From Orlajensenia sp001423545 (GTDB lineage: Bacteria > Actinomycetota > Actinomycetes > Actinomycetales > Microbacteriaceae): a stretch of 64,000 nt of DNA. Each line of letters starts with the position of its first letter. Within the stretch, counting starts at the first letter, position 1. Where the stretch lies: positions 310,001-374,000 of the forward strand of contig LMOK01000001.1 in assembly GCA_001423545.1 (NCBI GenBank), in the 5' to 3' direction. Of the stretch, positions 50,306 to 58,852 are shown one piece after another. A program made the translations under genes and the position numbers. The notes under the pieces are model-generated. The model was given only the letters and a program-made list of their open reading frames with translations. It searched no databases and had not been told where the DNA came from.

Positions 50306-51823
50306 ATGAGGACCGAGCCGCACATCCCGCTCATCGTCGTGCTCGGCGGAACAGGACGGGCCGGGCGCGCCGTCGTCGCGGAGGCCGTCGCGCGGGGCGT
50401 GCGTGTTCGGGCCGTGAGTCGGTCGTCGGTGGCGACGGATGCCTCCGTTCCCGGTGCGGAATATGCGAGGGCCGACATCGCCTCAGGGGTCGGTCTGATC
50501 GAGGCGCTCACCGGAGCCGACGCGATCATCGACGCGACCGACGGTGTCGTCGGCCGAGCTCAGGAGACGCTGGTGAGAGGGCCGCGCGTGGTCGCTGCCG
50601 CCGCCCGCGTCGCCCGCACCCGTCGTCTCGTCCTGCTCTCGATCATCGCCGTCGACAGGGGGGTCTCCGGGTACTACCTGGCGAAGACGGCACAGGAGCA
50701 TGCGTACCGCGACTCGCGGCTCGACGTCTCCATCGTGCGGGCGACCCAGTTCCACGACTTCGTCGACCAGCTCTTCGGGTTGGCGCCGTTCGGCTGGACC
50801 ACCGAACTGCGGGGCACCACCTTCCAACCCATCGCCGTACGCGACGTCGCGGCCCGGCTGGTGGACGAGGCCCTGGTGCCGTCCGGCCGCGAACGCCTGC
50901 ACACCATCGCTGGCCCCGAGGTGCTCTCGTCGCACGTCATCGCCTCGCTGCGGCGCTCGGCCCACGGCGGGCGGGGGCCGATCATCGCGCTCCCGGCCGC
51001 CGGGGCGATCCTCGGCTTCTTCAGCACCGGCCTCAACCTCGCCCCCGAGCTCGCGAGCGGAACCGAGACCTTCGCGGAGTGGCTCACCGGCGATGTCGGC
51101 GGCCCTGCATACTCTGACCCTGTGACCACCACAACCACCGCGACCTGGGCCTCCACGCTGGCCGTCTTCGACCTCGAGACCACCGGCATCGACGTCGAGA
51201 CGACGCGCATCGTCACGGCGACGCTCGCCGTGCTCGACGCCGATGGCGTGGTGGTCGACCGCACCGACTGGCTCGTCGATCCCGGAATCGTCATCCCCGA
51301 CGGCGCCGCCGAGATCCACGGGATCACGACCGAGCACGCCCGCATCTACGGCCGGGTCGCCGCCGAGGCCATCGCCGAGATCGTCACGGCCATACGCTCC
51401 CAGCTCGCCGGCGGCATCCCGCTGGTCGCCTACAACGCCGCCTACGACCTGTCGGTGCTCGACCGTGAGGCGCGACGCTACGGCATCCCCCCGCTCGTCT
51501 CCCCCGGCCCCGTCGTCGATCCTCTCGTCATAGACAAGGCCGTCGATACCTACCGCAAGGGCAAGCGCACGCTCACCGCCGCCGCCGAGCACTACGGGGT
51601 CGTGCTCGACAATGCACACGACGCCGGAGCCGATGCCATCGCCGCCGGGCACGTCGCGCAGGCCATCGCCCGCCGCTACCCGCACGCTCTGACCGTCACG
51701 GCCGAGGAGCTCCACGCGCGCCAGATCGACTGGTGCCAGGCTCAGGCCGAGAGCTTCCAGAGCTACATGCGCCGTACGAAGGACCCGGAGTTCACCACCT
51801 CGGGTGCGTGGCCGGTGCGCTGA
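50306..51823 (+). CDS. NmrA/SDR-like protein in frame with a 3'-5' exonuclease
   Basis: A single open frame of 505 residues. The first about 270 residues form an atypical short-chain dehydrogenase (NmrA-like) with VVLGGTGRAGRAVVAEAVARG at the NAD(P)-binding site and a YYLAKTAQE segment. The rest (about 275-505) is a DnaQ-type 3'-5' exonuclease (see next entry). No stop separates them. The junction has a TACTCT box 6 nt before an in-frame GTG, which strongly suggests that the exonuclease is also made from its own leaderless transcript. So the fusion may be real or may result from loss of the SDR stop codon. Confidence 0.7.
   Translation: MRTEPHIPLIVVLGGTGRAGRAVVAEAVARGVRVRAVSRSSVATDASVPGAEYARADIASGVGLIEALTGADAIIDATDGVVGRAQETLVRGPRVVAAAARVARTRRLVLLSIIAVDRGVSGYYLAKTAQEHAYRDSRLDVSIVRATQFHDFVDQLFGLAPFGWTTELRGTTFQPIAVRDVAARLVDEALVPSGRERLHTIAGPEVLSSHVIASLRRSAHGGRGPIIALPAAGAILGFFSTGLNLAPELASGTETFAEWLTGDVGGPAYSDPVTTTTTATWASTLAVFDLETTGIDVETTRIVTATLAVLDADGVVVDRTDWLVDPGIVIPDGAAEIHGITTEHARIYGRVAAEAIAEIVTAIRSQLAGGIPLVAYNAAYDLSVLDREARRYGIPPLVSPGPVVDPLVIDKAVDTYRKGKRTLTAAAEHYGVVLDNAHDAGADAIAAGHVAQAIARRYPHALTVTAEELHARQIDWCQAQAESFQSYMRRTKDPEFTTSGAWPVR
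51110..51115 (+). promoter_or_regulatory. Internal leaderless -10 box before the exonuclease
   Basis: TACTCT is 6 nt before the GTG at 51122, inside the reading frame of the SDR-exonuclease. It uses the same spacing as the other leaderless genes in this window. Confidence 0.6.
51122..51823 (+). CDS. DnaQ-type 3'-5' exonuclease (internal start)
   Basis: 233 residues from the internal GTG 51122. Exo I has VFDLETTGID (Asp and Glu), exo II holds the YNAAYDLSVLDREA Asp, and exo III has HDAGADAIAAGH (His and Asp, five residues apart, DEDDh type). The product would be a stand-alone exonuclease like those near other actinobacterial repair genes. Its role may be RNA or DNA end trimming. It is co-linear with the upstream SDR frame without an intervening stop. 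Confidence 0.7.
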   Translation: MTTTTTATWASTLAVFDLETTGIDVETTRIVTATLAVLDADGVVVDRTDWLVDPGIVIPDGAAEIHGITTEHARIYGRVAAEAIAEIVTAIRSQLAGGIPLVAYNAAYDLSVLDREARRYGIPPLVSPGPVVDPLVIDKAVDTYRKGKRTLTAAAEHYGVVLDNAHDAGADAIAAGHVAQAIARRYPHALTVTAEELHARQIDWCQAQAESFQSYMRRTKDPEFTTSGAWPVR

Positions 51824-51824
51824 C

Positions 51825-52430
51825 TCACGGCGCCGGGGTGACTCCACGCCCGAACGTGAACGCGCGGATGACCTGCATCACTCCGAGCACGATCAGCGCG
51901 ATCCCCGTCACCAGGAACAGCAGTTGGGCGCCCCAGACCGGCGCGAACAACAGGGCGGCACCGGCGAGGATGCTCACGATCGCGATGAAGATCGCCCATC
52001 CCCTCGATGGGGCGTCGCCGAGTTGAGCGAGGGTCGTTATCCCCTCGATGATCCACAGGATGCCGATCACGATGCCCAGGAGGACGGCGAGGAACGCCAC
52101 AGTGCCCGACAGGTTCGCGAACGCCAGCCCGGCCCCGATCAGGAACAGCACGCCGAGGATGATGTCGAGCGCCCTCGCTCCCCCCGCGATGCCCCGAGCG
52201 AAGATTCCGACGGCCACGTAGACGAGGCCGGCGACGATGAAGTAGATGCCCAGAAGGACGGCGATCGTCGTCGCCGCCGCCTGCGGTTGGAAGGTGATCA
52301 ACAAGCCGATGATGAGGGCGATCGCCCCGCCCACGCCGAGCGCGATGCGGATGGTGGTGACAGCCGATGCGGTGAGTTCCGCTGAGTCGAGCGAGAACGC
52401 GCTCAGCGCCGAACCGGATTCACTGGACAT
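51825..52430 (-). CDS. HdeD-like DUF308 membrane protein
   Basis: 201 residues with six hydrophobic segments in three repeated helix pairs, the HdeD/DUF308 pattern (for example YFIVAGLVYVAVGIFARGI, WIIEGITTLAQL, LFLVTGIALIVLGVMQVI). The ATG at 52430 is behind AGGAGG. E. coli HdeD is an acid-resistance membrane protein. The function here is not proven. It is convergent with the exonuclease (1-nt gap) and preceded on its own strand by a hairpin and the DUF7144 gene. Confidence 0.85.
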   Translation of the reverse strand: MSSESGSALSAFSLDSAELTASAVTTIRIALGVGGAIALIIGLLITFQPQAAATTIAVLLGIYFIVAGLVYVAVGIFARGIAGGARALDIILGVLFLIGAGLAFANLSGTVAFLAVLLGIVIGILWIIEGITTLAQLGDAPSRGWAIFIAIVSILAGAALLFAPVWGAQLLFLVTGIALIVLGVMQVIRAFTFGRGVTPAP

Positions 52431-52454
52431 CTGATACCTCCTGAAGTGATCGAT

Positions 52455-52487
52455 GATCCCGTTGCCCTCATGGCGAGCAACGGGATC
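52455..52487 (-). terminator. Hairpin terminator between two membrane protein genes
   Basis: GATCCCGTTGC (52455-52465) pairs perfectly with GCAACGGGATC (52477-52487) over an 11-nt loop. It lies downstream of the DUF7144 gene on the minus strand. Confidence 0.7.
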
Positions 52488-52494
52488 CTTCCTG

Positions 52495-52902
52495 TCAGTC
52501 GTCCATCGTGGCGAGCTCACGTCCGTGGGCGGAGACCGCGTAGATGACGAGCACATCGAGCGCGATGACGATGAGCGCCCACCAGGGCTGGGCCGGAACG
52601 AGGAGCAACTGTCCGATGGCGCTGAGGGCGGCGACGATGATGGCCACGACCCGCGCCCAGGTCGCGCCGGTGAACAGGGCGAGGCCGGTCAGCACGAGGA
52701 GGGCGCCGATGATGAGGTTCCACCATCCCCAGCCGGTCAGGTCGAACAGGAACAGGCTCCCGTTCTCGACGGCGTAGTAGTAGTTGGACCCGATCAGAGC
52801 GACGAAGCCCTGGATGAGGCTGAACACACCACTCAGGATCAGGATGACGGCGGCGAAACCGACCCACCCCACCCAACCACTCGTTGTCTTGACGTCAGTC
52901 AT
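52495..52902 (-). CDS. DUF7144-like small membrane protein
   Basis: 135 residues with four hydrophobic segments. It begins TSGWVGWVGFAAVILILSGVFSLIQGFVALIGSNYYYA-type sequence, which matches the actinobacterial DUF7144 family (helices with GWVGFA and GxFSLIQGF). The ATG at 52902 has GGAG 8 nt upstream. Function unknown. It lies in the same orientation as the HdeD-like gene, with which it may share a membrane-stress role, and is separated from it by a terminator hairpin. Confidence 0.82.
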   Translation of the reverse strand: MTDVKTTSGWVGWVGFAAVILILSGVFSLIQGFVALIGSNYYYAVENGSLFLFDLTGWGWWNLIIGALLVLTGLALFTGATWARVVAIIVAALSAIGQLLLVPAQPWWALIVIALDVLVIYAVSAHGRELATMDD

Positions 52903-52978
52903 GATTCTCACTCCGCCCTTTCGATCACCGACCGGCGAGAGTGCCGGACGGATGTGGCTTCCCCATCGCTCGGCGGCA

Positions 52979-54358
52979 TCAGCGACCACCGTCGGATGGG
53001 ACCTCGTGTGTGCGCGCCGACGAGGCCGCGAACTCACGGACGAACAGGGTCTGCGCGACGATCATGCGTTCGATCTCCGCAGGATCGACCGATTCATCCG
53101 ACGCGTGAATGCGTGACTTCTCCGTGTCCTCGACCCCCCACAGCACGATCGCGGCCTTCGGCGACACCTTCTTGAGCGAGGCCACCAGGGGGATGGACGC
53201 GCCGCTGCCGATCGACTCGACGTCGGCGCCGTAGGCCTGCGCCAGGGCGTCCTTCGCGGCGACGATCGCCGGATGCGACTCCTCGACCTCGAAAGGATTG
53301 CCCACCTTCACGCGCTCGACGACCACCTCGCAGTTCCACGGGCGCTGAGCACGCAGATGTCCCATCAGCGCCTCGAGCTGAGCCTCGGCATCCGACCCCG
53401 GAATCACGCGCATGGAGAGCTTCGCCGTCACCTCCGGGAGGAGCACGTTCGACGCCTCCGCCGTGTTCGGCAGGTCCATGCCCAGCACGGTCACGGACGG
53501 CTTCATCCAGATGCGGTCGGAGAGCGACCCCGTGCCGAGGAAGTCGACGCCGGGAAGGATCGACGAGCCGTCGCGATAGACGGCCTCGTCCATGTCGGCG
53601 CCGCTCCACGTTCCGCTGGCCACACCGGGGATGACGGTGTCTCCGTTCTCGTCGTGCAGGGTGTCGAGGATGCGCACCATCGCCGTCATGGCGTCGGGGG
53701 CCGCACCACCGAACATGCCGGAGTGAACCGGGTTCGCCAATGTCCGCACCGTCACCGTGCACGCGACGTCGCCGCGGAGCGCGGTGGTCAATCCGGGCCG
53801 GCCCACGCGTTGCGGTCCGATGTCGGCGATCACGAATGCGTCGGCGTCGAACAGCTCGGGATTCGCCTCGACGAACCCCTCGAGGTGGGAGATGGTCTCC
53901 TCTTCACCCTCCACGAGGATCTTGATCGTGCAGGGCCAGGAGGAGGCGAGCAGCTTCAGCGTCGCCCAGTGGATCACGAGGCCGGATTTGTCGTCGGCGG
54001 CACCTCGCCCGTAGATGCGGCCATCGTCCTTCGTCACCGGTTCGAAGGGCTCGCTCGACCAGCCCTGGCTCTCGGGCGCCGGTTGCACGTCGTAGTGCGC
54101 GTAGAGGAGCACCGTCGGGGAGCCATCGGGACCCGGAATGGTTGCGTACACGCACGGGTACCCGTCTGGGACCGCGAGCAACCTGGCATCGGTCGCGCCG
54201 GCCGAGGTGAAGAGTTCGACCACGGCGTCGCCCATGCGCTGCACCGGGTCGGGGTCGAATCCGGGAAATGCGACGGAAGGGATGCGCACGAGGTCTTCGA
54301 GCCGCTTGATCACCTCCGGCATCAGTGCTGCCGCGTCGACCGTGGTTTCGTCGGACAT
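52979..54358 (-). CDS. M20 family dipeptidase
   Basis: 459 residues. Zinc ligands: YAHYDVQP (His and Asp), GRGAADDKSGL (bridging Asp), EGEEETIS (Glu pair) and HASDESVD near the C terminus (His). A lid domain lies at about residues 200-320. It resembles the PepV/CNDP-type M20 dipeptidases. The ATG has a very strong AAGGAGGAGG site. It follows the Dcu-type transporter in one operon, so the transporter probably supplies a substrate or exports a product such as aspartate. Confidence 0.91.
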   Translation of the reverse strand: MSDETTVDAAALMPEVIKRLEDLVRIPSVAFPGFDPDPVQRMGDAVVELFTSAGATDARLLAVPDGYPCVYATIPGPDGSPTVLLYAHYDVQPAPESQGWSSEPFEPVTKDDGRIYGRGAADDKSGLVIHWATLKLLASSWPCTIKILVEGEEETISHLEGFVEANPELFDADAFVIADIGPQRVGRPGLTTALRGDVACTVTVRTLANPVHSGMFGGAAPDAMTAMVRILDTLHDENGDTVIPGVASGTWSGADMDEAVYRDGSSILPGVDFLGTGSLSDRIWMKPSVTVLGMDLPNTAEASNVLLPEVTAKLSMRVIPGSDAEAQLEALMGHLRAQRPWNCEVVVERVKVGNPFEVEESHPAIVAAKDALAQAYGADVESIGSGASIPLVASLKKVSPKAAIVLWGVEDTEKSRIHASDESVDPAEIERMIVAQTLFVREFAASSARTHEVPSDGGR

Positions 54359-54406
54359 GTTTCCTCCTCCTTGTCCGCCCCAGCGGGCGGGACTGGGCCG
54401 ATCGGA

Positions 54407-55861
54407 TCAGGCGGGCACGACGAGCTGGATCAGGAGACCCGCCAGGACGACAGCGACCCACGACGCCAGCATCGGGATCGTGAACGAGTGCCAGACGGGC
54501 ACCTGGGTGAGCTTGGTCGATCCGGTGAGGTCCGTCTCGACCGAGGCGATCTGGGAGCCGTTCGCCGGGAAGAGCCAGACACCGATCAGGGACGGCCACA
54601 TCGCGGTGATGATGCCGGGCGCGAGCCCTGCGGCCAGCGCGATCGGGATCAGGGTGTTCGTCGTAGCGGACTGGCTCGTCGTGAGGCCACAGACGAGGAA
54701 GAGAGCGACAGCCAGGAGCAGCGGGTTCGCCTCGATCATGGCGCCGAGAGGTTCGATGATGGTCTCCTCGTTCGCGGAGATGAACGTGTCGGCCATCCAC
54801 GCGATTCCGAACAGCGCCACCGCTGCCACGAAGCCGGCCTTCAGCAGAGGCTGTTCCACCACCAGGCTCGGCTTGACCCGTCGGGCGAGGATGATCGCGA
54901 GGGCGACGGTGAACATGACCATCTCGATGATCGTGGTCATCCCGATCGCGACGACCTCGCCCTCTTCGTCGGGGAAAGCAGGTCGGAGGCCGGGGAACAG
55001 TCCGAACAGCACGATCAGCAGGGTCCCGGACACGAAGATGTAGGCGGAGATCGCACCTCCCGGAGGTACGGGGTGTTCGATCCGAGCGGGAGGCGTCGCC
55101 GCCGCCTTCACTCGGCCGGAACCGGACGTCGAGTCACCCGTCGCCGCTGTGGTCGTAGAGCCGGAGCCGGATGCCGCCCCCACCCTCGCCTCGTAGCGCG
55201 CGGCCAGTGCGGCCGGCATCTCGACGGTGCCCGCCTCGACCCGCTTCAGGTACACCGGGTCGTCGAGCAGGTCCTTGCCGATCCGCTGCTGCACGAAGGA
55301 GGTGACGATGCAGGCGACGATGGCCGCCGGAATCGTGATGAGCAGGATCTGGGGAAGCCCGTATCCGGTGCCGTCCATCAGGACGATGTAAGCAGCCATG
55401 GCGGCGGACACCGGGCTGGCCGTGATGCCCAGCCCCGAGGTGACGGTCGACGCCGCGAGCGCCCGCTCGGGGCGCTGCCCATTCCGGTACGACGTCTCGT
55501 AGATGACCGGGATGAGTGCGAGGAAGATGTTCGAGGTGCCGGAGAGCACGGTGAAGACGAAGGCGACGAGCGGCGCCACGTAGGTGAGCCGCTTCGGGTT
55601 GCGCTGGATGATCTTCGACGCGATCGCGACGAGGTAGTCGATACCGCCCGCCGCCTGCATCGCCGAGGACGCCGTGATCACGGCGATGATGATGAAGAAC
55701 GCGTCGACGGGGATCGACCCGGGCGGAAGGTGGAATCCGAACACCAGGATCACGGTGCCGACGACACCCCAGAGCCCGAGACCCAGGCCTCCGGTGCGGA
55801 CACCCATGGCGATCGCACCGATGACGACGACTGCCTGAAGAATGATCGATACGGTTTCCAT
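54407..55861 (-). CDS. Dcu-family anaerobic C4-dicarboxylate transporter
   Basis: 484 residues with about 11-12 hydrophobic segments and a central loop rich in Ser/Gly/Thr (about residues 215-260). Dcu-family features include GVVGTVILVFGFHLPPGSIP, VFTVLSGTSNIFLALIPVIYE and PIALAAGLAPGIITAMWPSLIG. Members exchange fumarate, succinate, malate or aspartate across the membrane. Its start at 55861 is behind AGGGGGA. Gene order with the downstream dipeptidase (49 nt) suggests a role in dipeptide-derived aspartate metabolism, which is inference. Confidence 0.88.
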   Translation of the reverse strand: METVSIILQAVVVIGAIAMGVRTGGLGLGLWGVVGTVILVFGFHLPPGSIPVDAFFIIIAVITASSAMQAAGGIDYLVAIASKIIQRNPKRLTYVAPLVAFVFTVLSGTSNIFLALIPVIYETSYRNGQRPERALAASTVTSGLGITASPVSAAMAAYIVLMDGTGYGLPQILLITIPAAIVACIVTSFVQQRIGKDLLDDPVYLKRVEAGTVEMPAALAARYEARVGAASGSGSTTTAATGDSTSGSGRVKAAATPPARIEHPVPPGGAISAYIFVSGTLLIVLFGLFPGLRPAFPDEEGEVVAIGMTTIIEMVMFTVALAIILARRVKPSLVVEQPLLKAGFVAAVALFGIAWMADTFISANEETIIEPLGAMIEANPLLLAVALFLVCGLTTSQSATTNTLIPIALAAGLAPGIITAMWPSLIGVWLFPANGSQIASVETDLTGSTKLTQVPVWHSFTIPMLASWVAVVLAGLLIQLVVPA

Positions 55862-56037
55862 GACAGTCCCCCTGCTTCGACGGAACCTGAACCTGCGTGG
55901 AGCAACACTGCCCCTGTTCGATAACAATGCACCCATGGAGCCGTCGAAGGGAAGAGCAGAACAGAACGGGTTTTCGGCCGTCGCTTGCAGTGCGTGCGTT
56001 GCGGGGGGCATCATGGGCGACGACGAGGGGACGGGCC

Positions 56038-57345
56038 ATGGCGGCTGATACGCAGAAGCGCATGACCGTGCTGCAGGCGACATTCATCGGGGTCGGCTCG
56101 ATGGTCGGTGCGGGCATCTTCGCCCTGCTCGGTGCCGCCGGCGCTGTCGCCGGCTCGGCCGTCTGGCTGTCGTTCCTCATCGCGGGTGCCATTGCCGGTC
56201 TGCAGGGCTATTCGTTCGCGAAGCTCGGCGCCAAGTACCCCTCAGGCGGCGGCCTGCTGACGTACCTCTCGAAAGGGTTCGGCGAGGGTCACATCGCCGG
56301 CATCGGCGCCTGGCTGTTCTTCACGGCCGGATCGATCGTCGTCGCCATGATCGCATCGTCGTTCGGCGGGTACGCCAGTTCGGTGGTCGCCGGAGGAGAC
56401 GCCGGATGGGCGAAGGCGCTGGGTGTGCTGCTCATCGTGGTCATGGGCTGCCTGAATGCCGTCGGCTCGACCGCGGTGGCCCGGGTGCAGTCGCTCCTGG
56501 TCACACTGGTCCTGGCGATCCTCGTGATCTTCGCCGCTGTGACGATCGTGAACCTCGATCCGGCCCTGCTCGCCCCGAGCGACTACCCCGGAGTACGGGA
56601 GATCATCGCCAGCGTCGCGCTCACGTTCTTCGCCTTCCTCGGCTTCGGCGTCATCACCTTCACTGCGAAGGATCTGCCGAACCCATCCCGCCAGCTTCCG
56701 CGAGCCATCTACTTCGCACTGGCGATCGCCACCACCGTGTATGTGGCCGTGTCTCTGGGCGTCTTCGGCACCCTCACCGCCGATCAGGTGGTCGAGTACG
56801 GTGCCACGGCGATCGCCGAAGCCGCCAAGCCGACGCTGGGACAGGCAGGGTACGTCCTCATGGTGATCACGGCGTTGCTGTCGACGACCGGTGCCGTGAA
56901 TGCCGGCCTCTATCCCTCCATCGGGATGACCCGCCACCTCGCCTCGATCGGGCAGTTCCCGCCCGTCTTCGGCCGCTCGGTCGGACGGTTCCCTGTCGGA
57001 CTCCTGGTCATGGCGGCCTTCGCCAGCATCCTCGTCGTCGGTTTCGACCTGACGAGCATCGCCTCGATCGGAAGCGCCGTCGCGCTCCTCGTCTTCTCGA
57101 CAGTCTCCGTCGGACACTTCCGTCTCTACAAGGAGACGGGCGCCAACGTCATCGTGCTCGCCATCGGACTGATCGCGACTCTGGGCACGTTGATCGTCTT
57201 CTGCACGACGACGCTGGTGAATGAACCGGCGACCGCGATCGCGCTCGTGGTGATCATCGCACTCGCCGTCCTCGTCGACCTGCTGTGGAAGCGGATGCGC
57301 ACCGGTCGGGATGCCGCCGATCCGCGCGATCAGGCAGGTTCCTGA
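56038..57345 (+). CDS. APC-family amino acid permease
   Basis: 435 residues with 12 hydrophobic segments. The APC signature is at the start: FIGVGSMVGAGIFALLGAAGA (first helix, unwound GxG motif). Others are FAFLGFGVITFTAKDLPNPSR and a TGAVNAGLYPSIGMTRHLASIG segment. It transports an amino acid or polyamine; the substrate is unknown. The ATG at 56038 is behind GAGGGGA. It is divergent from the Dcu/dipeptidase operon across 176 nt in which no motif stands out. Confidence 0.9.
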   Translation: MAADTQKRMTVLQATFIGVGSMVGAGIFALLGAAGAVAGSAVWLSFLIAGAIAGLQGYSFAKLGAKYPSGGGLLTYLSKGFGEGHIAGIGAWLFFTAGSIVVAMIASSFGGYASSVVAGGDAGWAKALGVLLIVVMGCLNAVGSTAVARVQSLLVTLVLAILVIFAAVTIVNLDPALLAPSDYPGVREIIASVALTFFAFLGFGVITFTAKDLPNPSRQLPRAIYFALAIATTVYVAVSLGVFGTLTADQVVEYGATAIAEAAKPTLGQAGYVLMVITALLSTTGAVNAGLYPSIGMTRHLASIGQFPPVFGRSVGRFPVGLLVMAAFASILVVGFDLTSIASIGSAVALLVFSTVSVGHFRLYKETGANVIVLAIGLIATLGTLIVFCTTTLVNEPATAIALVVIIALAVLVDLLWKRMRTGRDAADPRDQAGS

Positions 57346-57381
57346 GCGCGCGGATCAGCCGTACAGGGATCGGACCCCGAC

Positions 57382-57909
57382 CTACTCGTAGGCTTCGTCG
57401 ACCTCGTCATCGAGTTCCTTGTCGTCCACGGACAAGTCCTTCTTCGTCACTTTCGCAGCACCGGTCAAGAGCTTCTCCACCTCGGCGACATCGTCGGGCT
57501 CCAGGACGAGAACGATACCGCCGCTGCCGGCGTCCAACGTCTCGCTGATCGCCTCCAGGTTCTTCGACGGGGTCTTCCGGCCGATGTGCCCGGCGATCGC
57601 GCCGATGCCCGCACCCGAGCCGCCGGCGACCACGAGGGCTCCACCGAGCGCCACAGCCGGGAACAGGGCCACCGCGAGGCCGGTCGCGAGGCCGACTCCC
57701 AGGCCCTTCTTGGTGCCCCGGTGCTTTCCACTCTCGTCCCGTTTCACGATGGCGACCTCACCATCCAGCCCCCGGTTGATCAAAGCGGCATCGAACACCT
57801 CGCGCTTCGGCGTCTTCGCGAAGTGGGCACCGACAGCCTCGAAGTCCGCTGCTGCTGTGCCCTCGTCGTCGTACTGCGCGGCGATTGCGATGTAGTTCTG
57901 GTCAACCAT
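57382..57909 (-). CDS. DUF1269-like protein with glycine-zipper
   Basis: 175 residues. It begins MVDQNYIAIAAQYDDEGTAAADFEAV, has a central Gly/Ala-rich hydrophobic segment (about 70-110, GLGVGLATGLAVALFPAVALGG), and an acidic tail. This fits DUF1269-type proteins, sometimes associated with stress or membrane regulation. Function unknown. The ATG at 57921 is an alternative start. It is convergent with the amino acid permease. Confidence 0.78.
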   Translation of the reverse strand: MVDQNYIAIAAQYDDEGTAAADFEAVGAHFAKTPKREVFDAALINRGLDGEVAIVKRDESGKHRGTKKGLGVGLATGLAVALFPAVALGGALVVAGGSGAGIGAIAGHIGRKTPSKNLEAISETLDAGSGGIVLVLEPDDVAEVEKLLTGAAKVTKKDLSVDDKELDDEVDEAYE

Positions 57910-58095
57910 TTCTAGTCCCATCTCTCGCAGCGGCTCCGGTGCCGGGCTGGCAGCGTGTGGTCCGCCGTCGACCGCAGTCTAGGGCCGGCGACTCGCCCTT
58001 GGCTATCGATGCGCTGCGGGCTGCGGGCCTCGCACCCGCATCCGTTCACCGGATGTTCGCTTGCCCGCGCCCGCTCACGGGCGTTGACTGCTGCA

Positions 58096-58341
58096 ATGAA
58101 CGCCGACGAGGAGAACGCAGCTGTCGAGAAGGTCGTCGAACGACTCGAGGACCGCTTCCCGGAGGTCGACCCCGACGTCGTGGAGCAGGTCGTCGACGAG
58201 GAGCACCACAACCTCGACGGCAATCCCATCCGCGACTTCGTGCCCGTGCTCGTCGAGCACGAGGCCCGCGACCGCATCCGCAGCGAGTTCGCCAACGCGT
58301 CGGACGGCACGCTCTACGTGCCTCCGGGCCTCGAGCCCTGA
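58096..58341 (+). CDS. Small three-helix-bundle domain protein
   Basis: 81 residues, mostly alpha-helical and acidic. The pattern VVERLEDRFPEVDPDVVEQVVDEEHHNLDGNPIRDFVPVLVEHEARDRIR resembles the small actinobacterial three-helix bundle dimerisation domain family (RDFVPVLVE is a shared motif). Function unknown; such proteins are common in mycobacteria and relatives. It stands alone between two unrelated minus-strand genes. Confidence 0.75.
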   Translation: MNADEENAAVEKVVERLEDRFPEVDPDVVEQVVDEEHHNLDGNPIRDFVPVLVEHEARDRIRSEFANASDGTLYVPPGLEP

Positions 58342-58398
58342 CCCACCGTGCACGCCCGTCGTGGCGCCACGTTCGAGGGGTGCTTCAGCTCAACGAGA

Positions 58399-58429
58399 AG
58401 GAGGCCCCCGCCGATGGCGAGGGCCTCCT
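58399..58429 (-). terminator. Terminator hairpin of rpmE2
   Basis: AGGAGGCCC (58399-58407) pairs with GGGCCTCCT (58421-58429) across a 13-nt loop. It lies just downstream of the L31 gene on the minus strand, and TTCTCGTTG follows it in that direction. Confidence 0.8.
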
Positions 58430-58449
58430 GTCCGGGCTGAAGCTGATGC

Positions 58450-58701
58450 TTACTTGCCGAAGTTCTTGAAGCGCTGGTTGAACTTCTCGACGCGACCGGC
58501 CGAGTCCATGATGCGCTGCTTGCCCGTGTAGAACGGGTGCGACTCCGAGGAGATCTCGACGTCGATGACGGGGTACGTGTTTCCGTCTTCCCACTCGACG
58601 GTCTTGGCGCTGCCGACGGTCGACCGGGTGAGGAACGACTTGCCCGACGCGAGGTCGCGGAAGACGACCGCTTCGTACTTGGGGTGAATGTCAGTCTTCA
58701 T
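58450..58701 (-). CDS. rpmE2: 50S ribosomal protein L31 type B
   Basis: 83 residues, starting KTDIHPKYEAVVFRDLASGKSFLTRSTV. It has no cysteine, so it is the zinc-free C- paralogue (RpmE2/YtiA type), which replaces the zinc-binding L31 under zinc limitation. In mycobacteria such paralogues are Zur-controlled. The ATG follows AAGGAC. No Zur box is obvious in the 150 bp upstream. A terminator follows. Confidence 0.95.
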   Translation of the reverse strand: MKTDIHPKYEAVVFRDLASGKSFLTRSTVGSAKTVEWEDGNTYPVIDVEISSESHPFYTGKQRIMDSAGRVEKFNQRFKNFGK

Positions 58702-58852
58702 TGAAGAGTCCTTGTGTTTCGAATGGAACGGAATTGTGTTGAGATCGTGGAAACCACGGGTAACGCCGCAAACGGCGAAAAGCTCAGGCCACGAGGGCCA
58801 GCTACCGAGTCTAGCAGAGATCGCCCCGTGAGCTGTCTCCGTGCACCGGATG

